Counted from the first letter of the stretch, positions 8,411 through 16,489 are shown. The stretch: 64,000 nucleotides of DNA from Streptomyces sp. LBL (GCF_029893585.1 NZ_JARXYX010000032.1:1-64000), one strand, 5' to 3'. Translations and numbers: made by a program. Notes: a model not told the origin generated them from the letters alone.

Positions 8411-9700
8411 ATGCCCGACAACGCTCGCATCAGGGAACTGCAGAAGCAGCTCCAGGCCAAGAGCGCCGAGGCCGAGGAGATCAGCAAGTCCTTCAAGGTC
8501 GAGGACGGCGGTTTCGTCGTCTCCACCGAGCAGGCCGCGAAGTTCCGCAAGGTCTCTGGCGAGGCGCAGGAGATCAAGGGCCTCATCGACGCAGAGCAGG
8601 GCCTGATCGAGGTCAAGCAGTACCTCGACGCCCCGGAGTCCACGCCGGCCGCGGCTGCGCACTACGGCAGGACGCCGACCATGGAGGAGAAGTCCCTCGG
8701 CGACCTGTTCGTCGACTCGGACTCCTTCAAGCGAGCCAGCGCGGCCGGCTTCGACGACCGCCCGTACATCCGCGCCGCGATGGAGGGGAAGTCGATCTTC
8801 TCCCTGAGCGCAGGCACCGTCACGCACCAGACCCTCGGCAGCGTCCAGAACCTGGGCATCGCCGAGCGGGCCTACCGCAAGTGGCACATCCGGGACCTGT
8901 TCCCGAAGTCGTCCACCAAGCAGGCCGTGCTCTACGGCGCCCGGGAGACCGGCTGGACGAACAACGCCCGGCAGGTCAAAGAGCGTTACGCCGCCGACGG
9001 CACCAGCCCGGCGACCGGCGCGGACACCGACACCTGGGGCCGCGCGCCTCGGTCGAAGCTGTCCCTGACCCCGGTGATGTACCCGGTCGCCGAGGTCGCG
9101 CACCTGATCGACGCGCACAAGAACATCCTGAGCGACGAGCCGAGGCTCAAGACGTTCATCAACGGCCGCATGGTCGAGGGCGTCAAGTACCAGGAGGACT
9201 GGGACCTGCTCCACTCCGTCGGTGACGGCCAGTCCCTCACCGGCATCTACAACACCCCCGGTGTCCAGCAGTACACGGGGTTGTCGTCCGACAAGTACAG
9301 CGTCCAGATCCGGCGTGCCATCACGAAGGCGCTCCTGGCCGAGTACGAGCCGACCGGCATCGTCCTGTCGCCCACGATGTGGGAGCACGTCGAGGTCGAA
9401 GAGGACGACAACGGCGCATTCCGCGTCGCCATCGCCGTCGCCATCGGCGCGGAGAAGAAGGTCTGGAGGTTGAACGTCGTCGAGACCACGGCCATGTCGG
9501 ATGGGGACTTCCTCATCGGCGCCTTCGGTCTCGGCGCGCAGCTCCACGACAGGGAGAACGTCTCCGTCACCGTCTCCTCGGAGAACGCGGACAACTTTGA
9601 GAAGGGCCTGATCACCTTCCGCGCGGACGAGCGCCTGGCGCTCGAGATCCCGCGGCCCGAGTCGTTTGTCATCGGCACCTGGACCACGCCGACCGGCTGA
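8411..9700 (+). CDS. Major capsid protein, HK97 fold
   Basis: The start MPDNARIRELQKQLQ follows a GGGAGAG ribosome binding site. An upstream in-frame start at 8351 has no good site. The 429-aa product has the usual layout: an N-terminal coiled-coil delta domain (about residues 1-60, rich in Q, K and E) to be cut off by the protease, then the HK97-like body, including VEHVEVEEDDNG near residue 325 and a C-terminal P-domain region RADERLALEIPRPESF. Its position after the protease and before the connectors confirms the role. A strong hairpin terminator follows. Confidence 0.9.
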   Translation: MPDNARIRELQKQLQAKSAEAEEISKSFKVEDGGFVVSTEQAAKFRKVSGEAQEIKGLIDAEQGLIEVKQYLDAPESTPAAAAHYGRTPTMEEKSLGDLFVDSDSFKRASAAGFDDRPYIRAAMEGKSIFSLSAGTVTHQTLGSVQNLGIAERAYRKWHIRDLFPKSSTKQAVLYGARETGWTNNARQVKERYAADGTSPATGADTDTWGRAPRSKLSLTPVMYPVAEVAHLIDAHKNILSDEPRLKTFINGRMVEGVKYQEDWDLLHSVGDGQSLTGIYNTPGVQQYTGLSSDKYSVQIRRAITKALLAEYEPTGIVLSPTMWEHVEVEEDDNGAFRVAIAVAIGAEKKVWRLNVVETTAMSDGDFLIGAFGLGAQLHDRENVSVTVSSENADNFEKGLITFRADERLALEIPRPESFVIGTWTTPTG

Positions 9701-9715
9701 CCGGACCGCGGGTGA

Positions 9716-9745
9716 GGGGGTGCGCCCGGCTGCGGGCGCACCCCC
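9716..9745 (+). terminator. Rho-independent-type hairpin after the capsid gene
   Basis: A perfect 12-bp stem (GGGGGTGCGCCC with its complement) and a 6-nt loop, 15 bp past the capsid stop. Capsid mRNA may be limited or stabilised here. Confidence 0.75.
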
Positions 9746-9780
9746 TCCACGTACCACCACCACGACGACGGAGGACGCCG

Positions 9781-10056
9781 GTGATCGAGAAGCAACCCCT
9801 TGGCCTCGCGGATGAGTTGGACGCGCTCGCCAGCGTCCCCACCACCCACCGAGGCCCCCAGTGCAGCATCCGTGCCTTCCTGGCCACCGCAGACGAGAAG
9901 GCAGCGGCCTCCCTGCGCGCGGCCCTGGGCTCCGACCGAGTCACGGCGAAGTCCATCGCCGACACCTTGAGCCGGTACGGCGACGCAGTCACCGCGTATA
10001 CCGTCGCCCGGCACCGGCGCCGCGGGCAGTCCAACGGATGCCGGTGCGAACGATGA
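9781..10056 (+). CDS. Small helical DNA-binding-like phage protein
   Basis: GTG start after GGAGG. The 91-aa product begins MIEKQPLGLADELDAL. Its middle (SDRVTAKSIADTLSRYGD) resembles a helix-turn-helix, followed by a basic tail with a final CRC. It overlaps the next gene by ATGA, so the two are translationally coupled. Similar HTH plus phosphoesterase pairs occur in actinophage genomes, usually nearer the terminase. The HTH reading is moderate. Confidence 0.65.
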   Translation: MIEKQPLGLADELDALASVPTTHRGPQCSIRAFLATADEKAAASLRAALGSDRVTAKSIADTLSRYGDAVTAYTVARHRRRGQSNGCRCER

Positions 10057-11300
10057 GCCTCGACAGCGACCTGCAGGCTCTCCTCGAACCCGCCTCCCAG
10101 GAACAGAGCCACCCCGCGCAGACGCAGCGCCTCCAGCCAGCCGTTCCCCGCGGCTGGGAGGCAGGCGTGCGGTACGAGCCGGGCGGCACGATGGTCGTCA
10201 CCACCCCGCCCACCGAGACCCAGCCCGGCGGCGAAGCCGACTGGCGCGAGCGCGTGGAGGAGATGGGGCTCGCCATCCCAGACGGCTTCCGCGTCCGCCT
10301 TGTAGAGGCCAAGCACGACCCGGCCGCGTGGCACCGCGACAACCAGGGCGACGACGCCGTTACCCGCGCCGTGTGGCGCTGCCGCTACCTCATTGAGCCC
10401 GCCGCGCCCGCCTGGCAGTCTGCCGGCGAAGTCGACGCCCTCGTACGCGATGCGATGCGCCGCCGCCGCAAACCCCGCCCGGCCGCCGACGCCGCGGACC
10501 GCGCCCTGGTGGTCGTCTACGCCGACGCCCAGGCCGGGAAGGTCGGCCGGGATGGCGGCACTCCCGAGCTGGTCGCACGCGTCGCCGATCGCTTCGACAA
10601 GCTCGACGACCACCTGCGCGACCTCAAGGCCATCGGCCGCGCCCCCTCAACCGCGTACTGGCTGGACGCCGGGGACTGCGTGGAGAACTACGAGAACACG
10701 GCGCAGCAGGCGTACACCAACGACCTGACCATGACCGAGATGATCCGCGTCCACCGCAGGGTGACGTTCGAGGGCCTGGACCGTCTCGCCGGACGCTTCG
10801 GCCGGGTCGTCGCTGCGACCTGCGGCTCGAACCACGGTCGGGTCCGCCGCGGCCGCGAGGCTGTCGGTCCGCCCAGCGACGACTGGGGCATTGAGGTCCT
10901 ATCCCAGATCGCCGACGCATACGCCCGCAACGAAGCCGCTTACGGCCACGTCAGTTTCGTCATGCCCGAGCGGTGGCGGGAGTCGGTGTCGCTGGACGTC
11001 GCCGGCACCATCGTGGGCCTGGCGCACGGGCACCAGTATCCGCGGCCGGAGAAGGCCGTGGACTGGTGGCGCGGGCAGACCTTCGGCCGCCAGCCGATCG
11101 CCGACGCGGATGTCTTGGTCACGGGCCACTTCCACCACTTCCGGGCCCAGCAGGTCGGCAACGGCCGGTTGTGGATTCAGGCACCCACCCTCGACAACGG
11201 GTCCGACTGGTACACCGCCCGCAGCGGAGAGGTGTCCGCCTCCGGGCTCCTCGTGTTCAGCGTCGGCCCCGACGGTTGGGACGACCTTCGACTCCTGTGA
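10053..11300 (+). CDS. Metallophosphoesterase (calcineurin-like) protein
   Basis: ATG overlaps the previous stop. The 415-aa product carries the motif series of calcineurin-like phosphoesterases: VVYADAQAGK (first motif with Gln in place of the usual His), LDAGDCVENYE (GD motif), ATCGSNHGR (GNH-like), GLAHGH and VTGHFHHF (GHxH). These would bind two metals and cleave phosphodiester or phosphomonoester bonds, possibly nucleic acid. The altered first motif may shift metal preference. Substrate is unknown. It lies between capsid and decoration genes. Confidence 0.75.
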   Translation: MSLDSDLQALLEPASQEQSHPAQTQRLQPAVPRGWEAGVRYEPGGTMVVTTPPTETQPGGEADWRERVEEMGLAIPDGFRVRLVEAKHDPAAWHRDNQGDDAVTRAVWRCRYLIEPAAPAWQSAGEVDALVRDAMRRRRKPRPAADAADRALVVVYADAQAGKVGRDGGTPELVARVADRFDKLDDHLRDLKAIGRAPSTAYWLDAGDCVENYENTAQQAYTNDLTMTEMIRVHRRVTFEGLDRLAGRFGRVVAATCGSNHGRVRRGREAVGPPSDDWGIEVLSQIADAYARNEAAYGHVSFVMPERWRESVSLDVAGTIVGLAHGHQYPRPEKAVDWWRGQTFGRQPIADADVLVTGHFHHFRAQQVGNGRLWIQAPTLDNGSDWYTARSGEVSASGLLVFSVGPDGWDDLRLL

Positions 11301-11311
11301 GGGGGGACCAT

Positions 11312-11337
11312 GATCGTTCTTGCACAATTGTGCAAGA
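11312..11337. promoter_or_regulatory. Palindromic element, copy 2
   Basis: Core CTTGCACAATTGTGCAAG is a perfect 18-bp palindrome (11319-11336), preceded by GATCGTT. Flanks and core match the 5292-5316 element in reverse orientation. It sits between the phosphoesterase stop and promoter D. Confidence 0.65.
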
Positions 11338-11354
11338 GCGCCTATCGGTAGGGC

Positions 11355-11384
11355 GCGACCGTAGCCCTCCCCGTCCCCCATCCT
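11355..11384 (+). promoter_or_regulatory. Putative phage late promoter D
   Basis: GCGACCGTAGCCC then CATCCT 22 bp after the G of GAC. The start codon is 66 bp from GAC. The perfect palindrome ends about 20 bp upstream. Confidence 0.6.
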
Positions 11385-11422
11385 TCCGCGGCCATCACAG
11401 AGGAAGCAGCGGAAGGACACCC

Positions 11423-11887
11423 ATGGGCCTCTACCGAGAGAACGGGCAGCGGATCACGAAGGCGGCATTCCCTGCCATCGCCCTCTCCGACCCGCCCAAG
11501 CGCATCACCGAGAACGTCTACCTGACCGAGCCGTACGGCCGCGGCGACGGCCGCCCGGAGGGATCCCGTCGTCACCTGATCTACGAGGCCGGCGACCTCG
11601 TCCCGCAGTCCGTGATCGACCGCCTGTTTACCGCGGCCACCATCGCCACCGTCGCACCGGCCACCGGCCCGGCCGCGGGCGGAACCACCGTCGTCATCAC
11701 CGGCACCGCCCTCGACGGGGTCTCCGCGGTGAACTTCGGCGCGACCGCAGGGACCGAACTCAACGTCGTCTCCGCGACGGAACTGCGCGTGAAGACGCCC
11801 GCGGGCACGGCCGGGGCGGTAAATGTCGTCCTCGTCGACGACGCCGGCAACGTCACCAAGACCAGCGGCTTCACCTACACCGCCTGA
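11423..11887 (+). CDS. IPT/TIG-domain phage head protein, likely decoration
   Basis: ATG after GGAAGGA. The 154-aa product has an N-terminal part (residues 1-70, with RITKAAFPAIALSD) of unknown fold, then a C-terminal immunoglobulin-like IPT/TIG domain (about 72-153) with VAPATGPAAGGTTVVITGTA and a TSGFTYTA ending. Ig-like domains are common on capsid and tail surfaces of siphophages. Position right after the capsid block supports a decoration or head surface protein. A hairpin follows the stop. Confidence 0.7.
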   Translation: MGLYRENGQRITKAAFPAIALSDPPKRITENVYLTEPYGRGDGRPEGSRRHLIYEAGDLVPQSVIDRLFTAATIATVAPATGPAAGGTTVVITGTALDGVSAVNFGATAGTELNVVSATELRVKTPAGTAGAVNVVLVDDAGNVTKTSGFTYTA

Positions 11888-11900
11888 CCTCGGGCGCCCG

Positions 11901-11930
11901 GACGGCCCCCCGCTCGGGCAGGGGGCCGTC
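11901..11930 (+). terminator. Hairpin terminator
   Basis: A 10-bp perfect stem GACGGCCCCC with its complement around a 10-nt loop, 13 bp after the IPT gene stop and just before promoter E. Confidence 0.65.
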
Positions 11931-11971
11931 GGACGTCACCGTACGCCCGCGCCACCCCGCAGAGGCACGAC

Positions 11972-12001
11972 GCGACACAAGCGCCACCCGGTGGGCAGGG
12001 T
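11972..12001 (+). promoter_or_regulatory. Putative phage late promoter E
   Basis: GCGACACAAGCG then CAGGGT 22 bp after the G of GAC. The start codon is 66 bp from GAC. Confidence 0.65.
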
Positions 12002-12039
12002 GCGCGCCGACCGGACCACCACCCCGAGAGGGAGCCACC

Positions 12040-12573
12040 ATGGCAGGCACCACCCGAACCCGTAAGACCACCGCGGCGACGCCCGCAGACGAGGGCGACG
12101 GCTCCGTCGCCGAGGCCAAGCTGACCACCGCGGAACCCGCGGGCGATCCTGCCACCGAGGAGACCACCACGGCCGCGGCCGCCGAGGAGACACCCGCCAC
12201 CGAGAGCGGCCCGAAGGCGCCCGACGCGGCCCCGCTGGAGCCGCCAACCGTCCACGAGGCGCCCAAGCCCCCGACGGAACCCGGCTACGTCTCCCCGACC
12301 GAAGTCATCCCCGACGACATCGCCGAGGTCATCCTCGACGATGCCACCAAGCAGCCCCCGGCCGACGTCGACGCCGTGTTCCAGCCCGTCACCCCGTACG
12401 GCTCCACCCTTCGATGCACCATCCGCCTGATCGAGCGGACCTACGTCGGACCGCACCGCAACCCGATCGAGCGGCTGCTGCAGCCCAAGGGCGCCCACGT
12501 TTCCGAGAGCGTCGCCGCCCGCATCCACGAGCGCCTGGTCGCCCAGGCCGCCGCAACGGACACCGAGAACTAA
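12040..12573 (+). CDS. Phage head protein of unknown function, Ala/Thr/Glu-rich N-terminus
   Basis: ATG after GAGAGGGAG. The 177-aa product has a disordered first half rich in A, T, E and P (about residues 1-85), then a conserved-looking second half containing PYGSTLRCTIRLIERTYVGP and a short helix near the end. I do not recognise the family. It lies immediately before the head-tail connector gene and is probably a virion accessory protein. Confidence 0.6.
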   Translation: MAGTTRTRKTTAATPADEGDGSVAEAKLTTAEPAGDPATEETTTAAAAEETPATESGPKAPDAAPLEPPTVHEAPKPPTEPGYVSPTEVIPDDIAEVILDDATKQPPADVDAVFQPVTPYGSTLRCTIRLIERTYVGPHRNPIERLLQPKGAHVSESVAARIHERLVAQAAATDTEN

Positions 12574-12585
12574 GGAAGGACCGGG

Positions 12586-13446
12586 GTGTCGGTCTTCGAC
12601 TACGAACCCATGTACGCCGGGGCCCACTACGACCCCGAACCGGCCGGCGGAGTCGTCAGCCGCCTGGACCTGTACGGCACGGCCGACCGCAGCGGACCCG
12701 TAGTCACCGCAGCGACCACGGTCACTCGGCTGCGACCCGGCGCATACCGGTTCGATCTGCCCGAGGTACCGCCCGGCCGCTACTGGGGCATGGTCACCTT
12801 CACCCCCAGCGACGGGGCCCAGCCGGTCAAGGACACAACCGTGCGCCTCGACCTGCCCATGGGCATGGGCCTCGTCACCTCCCCGGAAGCCGTCGCCGAC
12901 GCACTCGGTGTATCGCTCCCCATCACCGCCGACCAGCGCAGCGCACTGGAGACATCCATCCGCAACGCGCAGGCCGACGTGGTGGCCCACCTCAACCGCC
13001 CCCTCGTGCCGAAGGCCGTCACCCTGCGCGCCGCCACGCCGTTCTACACCGCCAACCTCGACGACGCGGACTCCTGGCCCCTGCCTGATCAGGACGACCT
13101 CGTCCAGGTCCTCGCCTACCGGCCGCACGGAAATGGCACCTACGACGTCGACTTCCTGGTGGGCCTCAACGGCGCCACCGAGGAAACCATCGTCCGCTAC
13201 GTCACCGCGCACGCCGCAGAGTCCGAGCGGCAACGGCCCGGTGGAGTGGGCAACTCGGGACGCCGGGTGTCCTCGGTGAGCGCCGAGGGACAGTCCATCT
13301 CCTACGAGACCACACCCACCGAAGGACAGGCCGGAGCGCTGCCCACGCTGGACTCCCTGAACCGGCTACGCCGCCGCCTTTACCAGCCACTCAACAGCCC
13401 GCCGCGCCCGCCCTGGCCGTACTCCACGTACCGCGGCCGCCGCTGA
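12586..13446 (+). CDS. Head-tail connector (adaptor) protein, extended
   Basis: GTG after AAGGAAGG. The 286-aa product has an N-terminal beta domain (about residues 1-90, with YRFDLPEVPPGRYWGMVTF) fused to a helical adaptor-like domain that starts TSPEAVADALGVSLPITADQ and continues into a helix with Leu/Asn, as in phage gp6-type head-tail connectors. The gp6-like domain normally forms a ring under the portal. The extra N-terminal domain is unusual for the family. Assignment rests on that helical region and on gene order. Confidence 0.65.
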   Translation: MSVFDYEPMYAGAHYDPEPAGGVVSRLDLYGTADRSGPVVTAATTVTRLRPGAYRFDLPEVPPGRYWGMVTFTPSDGAQPVKDTTVRLDLPMGMGLVTSPEAVADALGVSLPITADQRSALETSIRNAQADVVAHLNRPLVPKAVTLRAATPFYTANLDDADSWPLPDQDDLVQVLAYRPHGNGTYDVDFLVGLNGATEETIVRYVTAHAAESERQRPGGVGNSGRRVSSVSAEGQSISYETTPTEGQAGALPTLDSLNRLRRRLYQPLNSPPRPPWPYSTYRGRR

Positions 13447-13467
13447 CCCACGAAAGGAGCGCGCCCG

Positions 13468-14103
13468 ATGGGCGACCTCTACCAGTCCTACGGCGAGATG
13501 GCCGGCGGCCAGATCGAGGGCATCGACTACCAACGGATCTGGCGCATCTCCCAGGTCTCCACCCTGCTGCACCTCGCCATCCACGGAGGCGGCATCGAGA
13601 CGGGTACGACAGAACTTGCGGACGCGGCCGCCGCCGACATCCACGACTTCTACAGTCTCGACGCCTTCAAGCCTTCCGGCAGCAATAGCGACCTGCACAT
13701 CACTTCCACCCGATACGACGAGCCGCAGGCCCTCGCGATGGCGCGGGCCGCCACCCATACCGTGTCGTGGCACGGCGCGACGGGCACCACGGCCTTCACC
13801 TACCTCGGCGGCCTGGACTACAACCTCCGCGACCAGATCGGCCAGGGCCTCAAAGACGCCGGTTTCACCGTACGGCTCGCCACCGAGGAGCTGAACGGCA
13901 GCGACCCCAAGAACCTCGGTAACCGGAACAGCCGCGGCATGGGCGTCCAGCTCGAGATCAGCACCCTCCAACGCGCGGCGTTCTTCCTCAACGGCGACAT
14001 GACCCGCGCCAACCGCAAGAACACCACCGCGGCGTTCACGACCTACGTAACCGCGGTCAAGCTGGGCATCTCCAAGGCCCTCGTAGCCGCCGGGGCGGGC
14101 TGA
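13468..14103 (+). CDS. Poly-gamma-glutamate hydrolase family protein
   Basis: ATG after GAAAGGAG. The 211-aa product matches the phage poly-gamma-glutamate hydrolase family: LLHLAIHGGGIETGTTELA near residue 30-50 carries the His and Glu of the zinc site, followed by DFYSLDAFKPSGSNSDLHIT. Known members cut poly-gamma-glutamate capsules so that phage can reach the cell. It sits between two connector genes, an odd position for an enzyme, and may be an acquired cargo gene or part of the virion. It has a normal length for the family. Confidence 0.8.
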   Translation: MGDLYQSYGEMAGGQIEGIDYQRIWRISQVSTLLHLAIHGGGIETGTTELADAAAADIHDFYSLDAFKPSGSNSDLHITSTRYDEPQALAMARAATHTVSWHGATGTTAFTYLGGLDYNLRDQIGQGLKDAGFTVRLATEELNGSDPKNLGNRNSRGMGVQLEISTLQRAAFFLNGDMTRANRKNTTAAFTTYVTAVKLGISKALVAAGAG

Positions 14104-14105
14104 CC

Positions 14106-14441
14106 ATGGCCGTCGTCCTCCCGAACGCACTGCTGACCGTGTACGCGCTCGCCCACCCCTGGGGGCGGGACGCAAACGGCGCGCCCGTCCCGCCGAACCC
14201 CAACCAGAAGCCCACCCCGCGCGGTACCTGGCCCGGATCGGTTCTCCAGCAGGACGACGGCTCATGGACCGTGCGGCTCGACCCGCATGCCTGGCCGGTC
14301 AAAGAAGGCGACACCATCAGCGACGAGACCGGCCGGTCCTGGACGCTGACGAACGCCCCCCGCAACCACGCGGTGCCCGGATGCCCAGATGTCAACTACG
14401 TCCAGGCCACCGCGACCCTCAACCCGCCCGAGGTGCGGTGA
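14106..14441 (+). CDS. Head closure (stopper-like) protein
   Basis: ATG 2 bp after the previous stop. The 111-aa beta-rich product (EGDTISDETGRSWTLTNAP) has the size and position of gp16/FII-like head closure proteins, between the adaptor and the gp10-like protein. It overlaps the next gene by TGATG. Assignment is mostly from gene order. Confidence 0.55.
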   Translation: MAVVLPNALLTVYALAHPWGRDANGAPVPPNPNQKPTPRGTWPGSVLQQDDGSWTVRLDPHAWPVKEGDTISDETGRSWTLTNAPRNHAVPGCPDVNYVQATATLNPPEVR

Positions 14442-14977
14442 TGGCAGGGGCCAAGTTCACGCCCACCCAGGGCCTCGAGGAGGCTCTGGCCCGCATGTTG
14501 GCCCCAACGGTGCAGCGCATTGCGCACCAGGTCGAGATCGAGGCGAAGAGGCTGGCCCCGCCCACCAAGCGGTGGGTGACCGTGGGCGACGACAGGGTCC
14601 GCCCCACCCACGTTGCCGCGCAGGGCCAGGAGGTCCCCGGGAACCTGCGCTTCTCGATCAACTCCATGCGTTGGGACATCGAACACCGCGGCGTCGGGGG
14701 GCAGACCTACATGCTCGAGCCACGCGACGAGTCCTCCCGGGCCGTCGCCAACCTCAAGAACTGCCGCTGCACCACGCACAAGGACCCCGACGGCATCGCC
14801 CGGCACATCAACACCGGTCAGCCCATCGTGGCCGGGAAGAAGGTCACCGTCACCGTCTCCGTGCAGGCCCCGAAGGTCGTCGAAGCCGAAGTGGGCACCG
14901 TCTACCCCGGCAACCTTCGCGCTGACGGCGCACACTTCATGTCCCGCGCGGCAGCCATCGTCGCCGCCCGCCACTGA
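14441..14977 (+). CDS. gp10-like connector with MuF-type C-terminal signature
   Basis: The ATG overlaps the previous TGA. The 178-aa product begins with the helix EEALARMLAPTVQRIAHQVE, as in HK97 gp10-like proteins, and continues with KRWVTVGDDRVRPTH, then Gly-Gln, YMLEPRDES and NCRC. That series (W-T-x-x-D-x-R-V-R-x-x-H ... P ... NCRC) is the C-terminal signature of MuF/SPP1 gp7 minor head proteins. The protein sits in the connector cluster where a gp10-like tail completion protein is expected, so it may combine both roles. Confidence 0.6.
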   Translation: MAGAKFTPTQGLEEALARMLAPTVQRIAHQVEIEAKRLAPPTKRWVTVGDDRVRPTHVAAQGQEVPGNLRFSINSMRWDIEHRGVGGQTYMLEPRDESSRAVANLKNCRCTTHKDPDGIARHINTGQPIVAGKKVTVTVSVQAPKVVEAEVGTVYPGNLRADGAHFMSRAAAIVAARH

Positions 14978-14984
14978 GGACGAC

Positions 14985-15013
14985 GCGACACAAGCCGACC
15001 GCGTCCGCACAGT
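14985..15013 (+). promoter_or_regulatory. Putative phage late promoter F
   Basis: GCGACACAAGCC then CACAGT 21 bp after the G of GAC. The ATG at 15021 lies 8 bp past the hexamer, giving a leaderless mRNA, as at promoter A. Confidence 0.65.
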
Positions 15014-15020
15014 GCGCGCC

Positions 15021-15299
15021 ATGGCTACGAATAACACCACCACCAAGAAGACCACCGTCGAGGCAGAAGAGTCCGCCGCGGCCGTCACCGACATTACCGA
15101 GGCCCGCCCCCTTCGCAGCACCCGCCGTACCTCGGACGTCGTCGGTCCCGCCCTCGGCGAGGGACAGCAGCCGGAGACCGTCACCCTGTCGCATCACCTG
15201 CGCATCGACGGCACCGACTACACCCCTGGCGCCGAGATCACCGTGTCCCCCGACTATGCCCGCCGCCTGCGTGGCCAGGGCTTCATCGCCCGCAGCTGA
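15021..15299 (+). CDS. Small phage protein, unknown function (92 aa), probably leaderless
   Basis: The start MATNNTTTKKTTVEAEE has no Shine-Dalgarno and coincides with the predicted start point of promoter F. The first 45 residues are low-complexity. The last 40 (SHHLRIDGTDYTPGAEITVS) form a short beta-rich domain ending YARRLRGQGFIARS, similar in style to small head-tail joining proteins that bind at ring interfaces. Its stop overlaps the next ATG. Confidence 0.6.
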   Translation: MATNNTTTKKTTVEAEESAAAVTDITEARPLRSTRRTSDVVGPALGEGQQPETVTLSHHLRIDGTDYTPGAEITVSPDYARRLRGQGFIARS

Positions 15300-15724
15300 T
15301 GACAGAGCCGACCCTCGCCGACGCCGATCCGGTCTCCGTACTTCTGGCGTGGCTCCAGCAGAGCGCCGAGGTCGCCGACGCCCTCGGCGGCCCCGGCCGC
15401 GTGTCCGGCATCTCTGAGGCGCCGTGGCCGCACCTGGTCATCGGCCATGGCCCCGGCGGAGACCTACGGGACCTGAACTGGGCGACGGCCCCCGAGGTGA
15501 CGCTCGAGGTCCACGGCGACCCGGGCGGCTGGCCCGGTCAGGCCGAGCTGCGCCGCACCCTCGTACGGTGCGCTCAGGTTGTCCAGGGCATCGTCGAGGC
15601 GCCGCAGGCCCCCGGCCTGCCCGTCGTCAACGGCGTGAAGCCATCCGGCCTTCTGGTCTGGTCGCCGCTCGTCAACGGCCAACCCCGATGGCTGATGCAT
15701 CTCTCGGTGACCCTGCACCCGTGA
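15299..15724 (+). CDS. Tail terminator-like protein
   Basis: ATGA overlap with the previous gene. The 141-aa product (DADPVSVLLAWLQQSAEV and PEVTLEVHGDPGG) has the size, fold pattern and position of tail terminator proteins, directly before the major tail protein. These cap the tail tube. Assignment is from gene order and secondary-structure pattern. Confidence 0.6.
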   Translation: MTEPTLADADPVSVLLAWLQQSAEVADALGGPGRVSGISEAPWPHLVIGHGPGGDLRDLNWATAPEVTLEVHGDPGGWPGQAELRRTLVRCAQVVQGIVEAPQAPGLPVVNGVKPSGLLVWSPLVNGQPRWLMHLSVTLHP

Positions 15725-15728
15725 CGAC

Positions 15729-15758
15729 GCGACGTTAACCACCCCGGCTCTCCAAGGT
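15729..15758 (+). promoter_or_regulatory. Putative phage late promoter G
   Basis: GCGACGTTAACC then CAAGGT 22 bp after the G of GAC. The start codon is 67 bp from GAC. A 12-bp perfect hairpin (15752-15763 with 15776-15787) begins at the -10-like hexamer, so the 5' end of the mRNA or the DNA here could fold. Confidence 0.65.
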
Positions 15759-15797
15759 GTCCGCGCCCTAGCACCGGACACCTTGGAGACCCCCGTC

Positions 15798-16388
15798 ATG
15801 GCAGGCGAGACCACCAACAACAACCAGATCGTCATTCCGTCGATCACCCGGCTCTATCTGGCCCCCGTCGGCGCGACCGCCCCGGACGACGCCACCGTGG
15901 CGATGCCCGCCGCACTGCGAAGCGTCGGACTCACCACCGAGGACTCGTTGAAGTTCAATTCCGAACCGAACTTCGAGCAGGTCAAGTCAGCCCAGTCCTC
16001 GTACCCGACGCGGACCTTCCAGACCTCCGACGCTGCAACTATCGAGGTTGACCTGCAGCAGTGGTCTGGCGCGAACTTCCGCTCGGTGTATGGCGGTGGT
16101 GAGATCGCCGAAATTACGCCCAGTGGCGGCGGCACCGGCAAGCACTACAAGTTCACCCCGCCGCGCATCGGCTCCCGCACCGAAGTGATGGCCGTCATCG
16201 AGGTCATCGACGGCGGCAAGCACTACCGGTACGTCATTCCCCGCTGCATGCAGATGGAAGGCGTCTCCAAGGACCTCGCCAAGACCAAGGAGGCCGTGTT
16301 GCCTCTACGGCTCGCGGTCCAGGGAGGCGACGACCTCGATGCCTGGTACGTCCTCACCGACGACCCGGCGTTCGCGCCCGCGGCATGA
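15798..16388 (+). CDS. Major tail protein
   Basis: The start MAGETTNNNQIVIPS was preferred over an in-frame TTG at 15783 because GGAG lies 10 bp upstream of it. The 196-aa product shows the beta-sandwich tail tube pattern: an N-terminal strand TRLYLAPVG, a long loop with SDAATIEVDLQQWSG, and a C-terminal SKDLAKTKEAVLPL. Position between the tail terminator and the G/T chaperones is diagnostic. Confidence 0.8.
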   Translation: MAGETTNNNQIVIPSITRLYLAPVGATAPDDATVAMPAALRSVGLTTEDSLKFNSEPNFEQVKSAQSSYPTRTFQTSDAATIEVDLQQWSGANFRSVYGGGEIAEITPSGGGTGKHYKFTPPRIGSRTEVMAVIEVIDGGKHYRYVIPRCMQMEGVSKDLAKTKEAVLPLRLAVQGGDDLDAWYVLTDDPAFAPAA

Positions 16389-16404
16389 CCTTTCGCGGCA
16401 GCGC

Positions 16405-16434
16405 GCGACACAAGCCCCCGCGGCTTGGCACTGT
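16405..16434 (+). promoter_or_regulatory. Putative phage late promoter H
   Basis: GCGACACAAGCCCC then CACTGT 22 bp after the G of GAC. The start codon is 83 bp from GAC. Confidence 0.65.
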
Positions 16435-16489
16435 CCGTGCGCTGCTGCACCCGGCAACCCAGCTACGCACTTAAGAAGAGGTCACGCAC

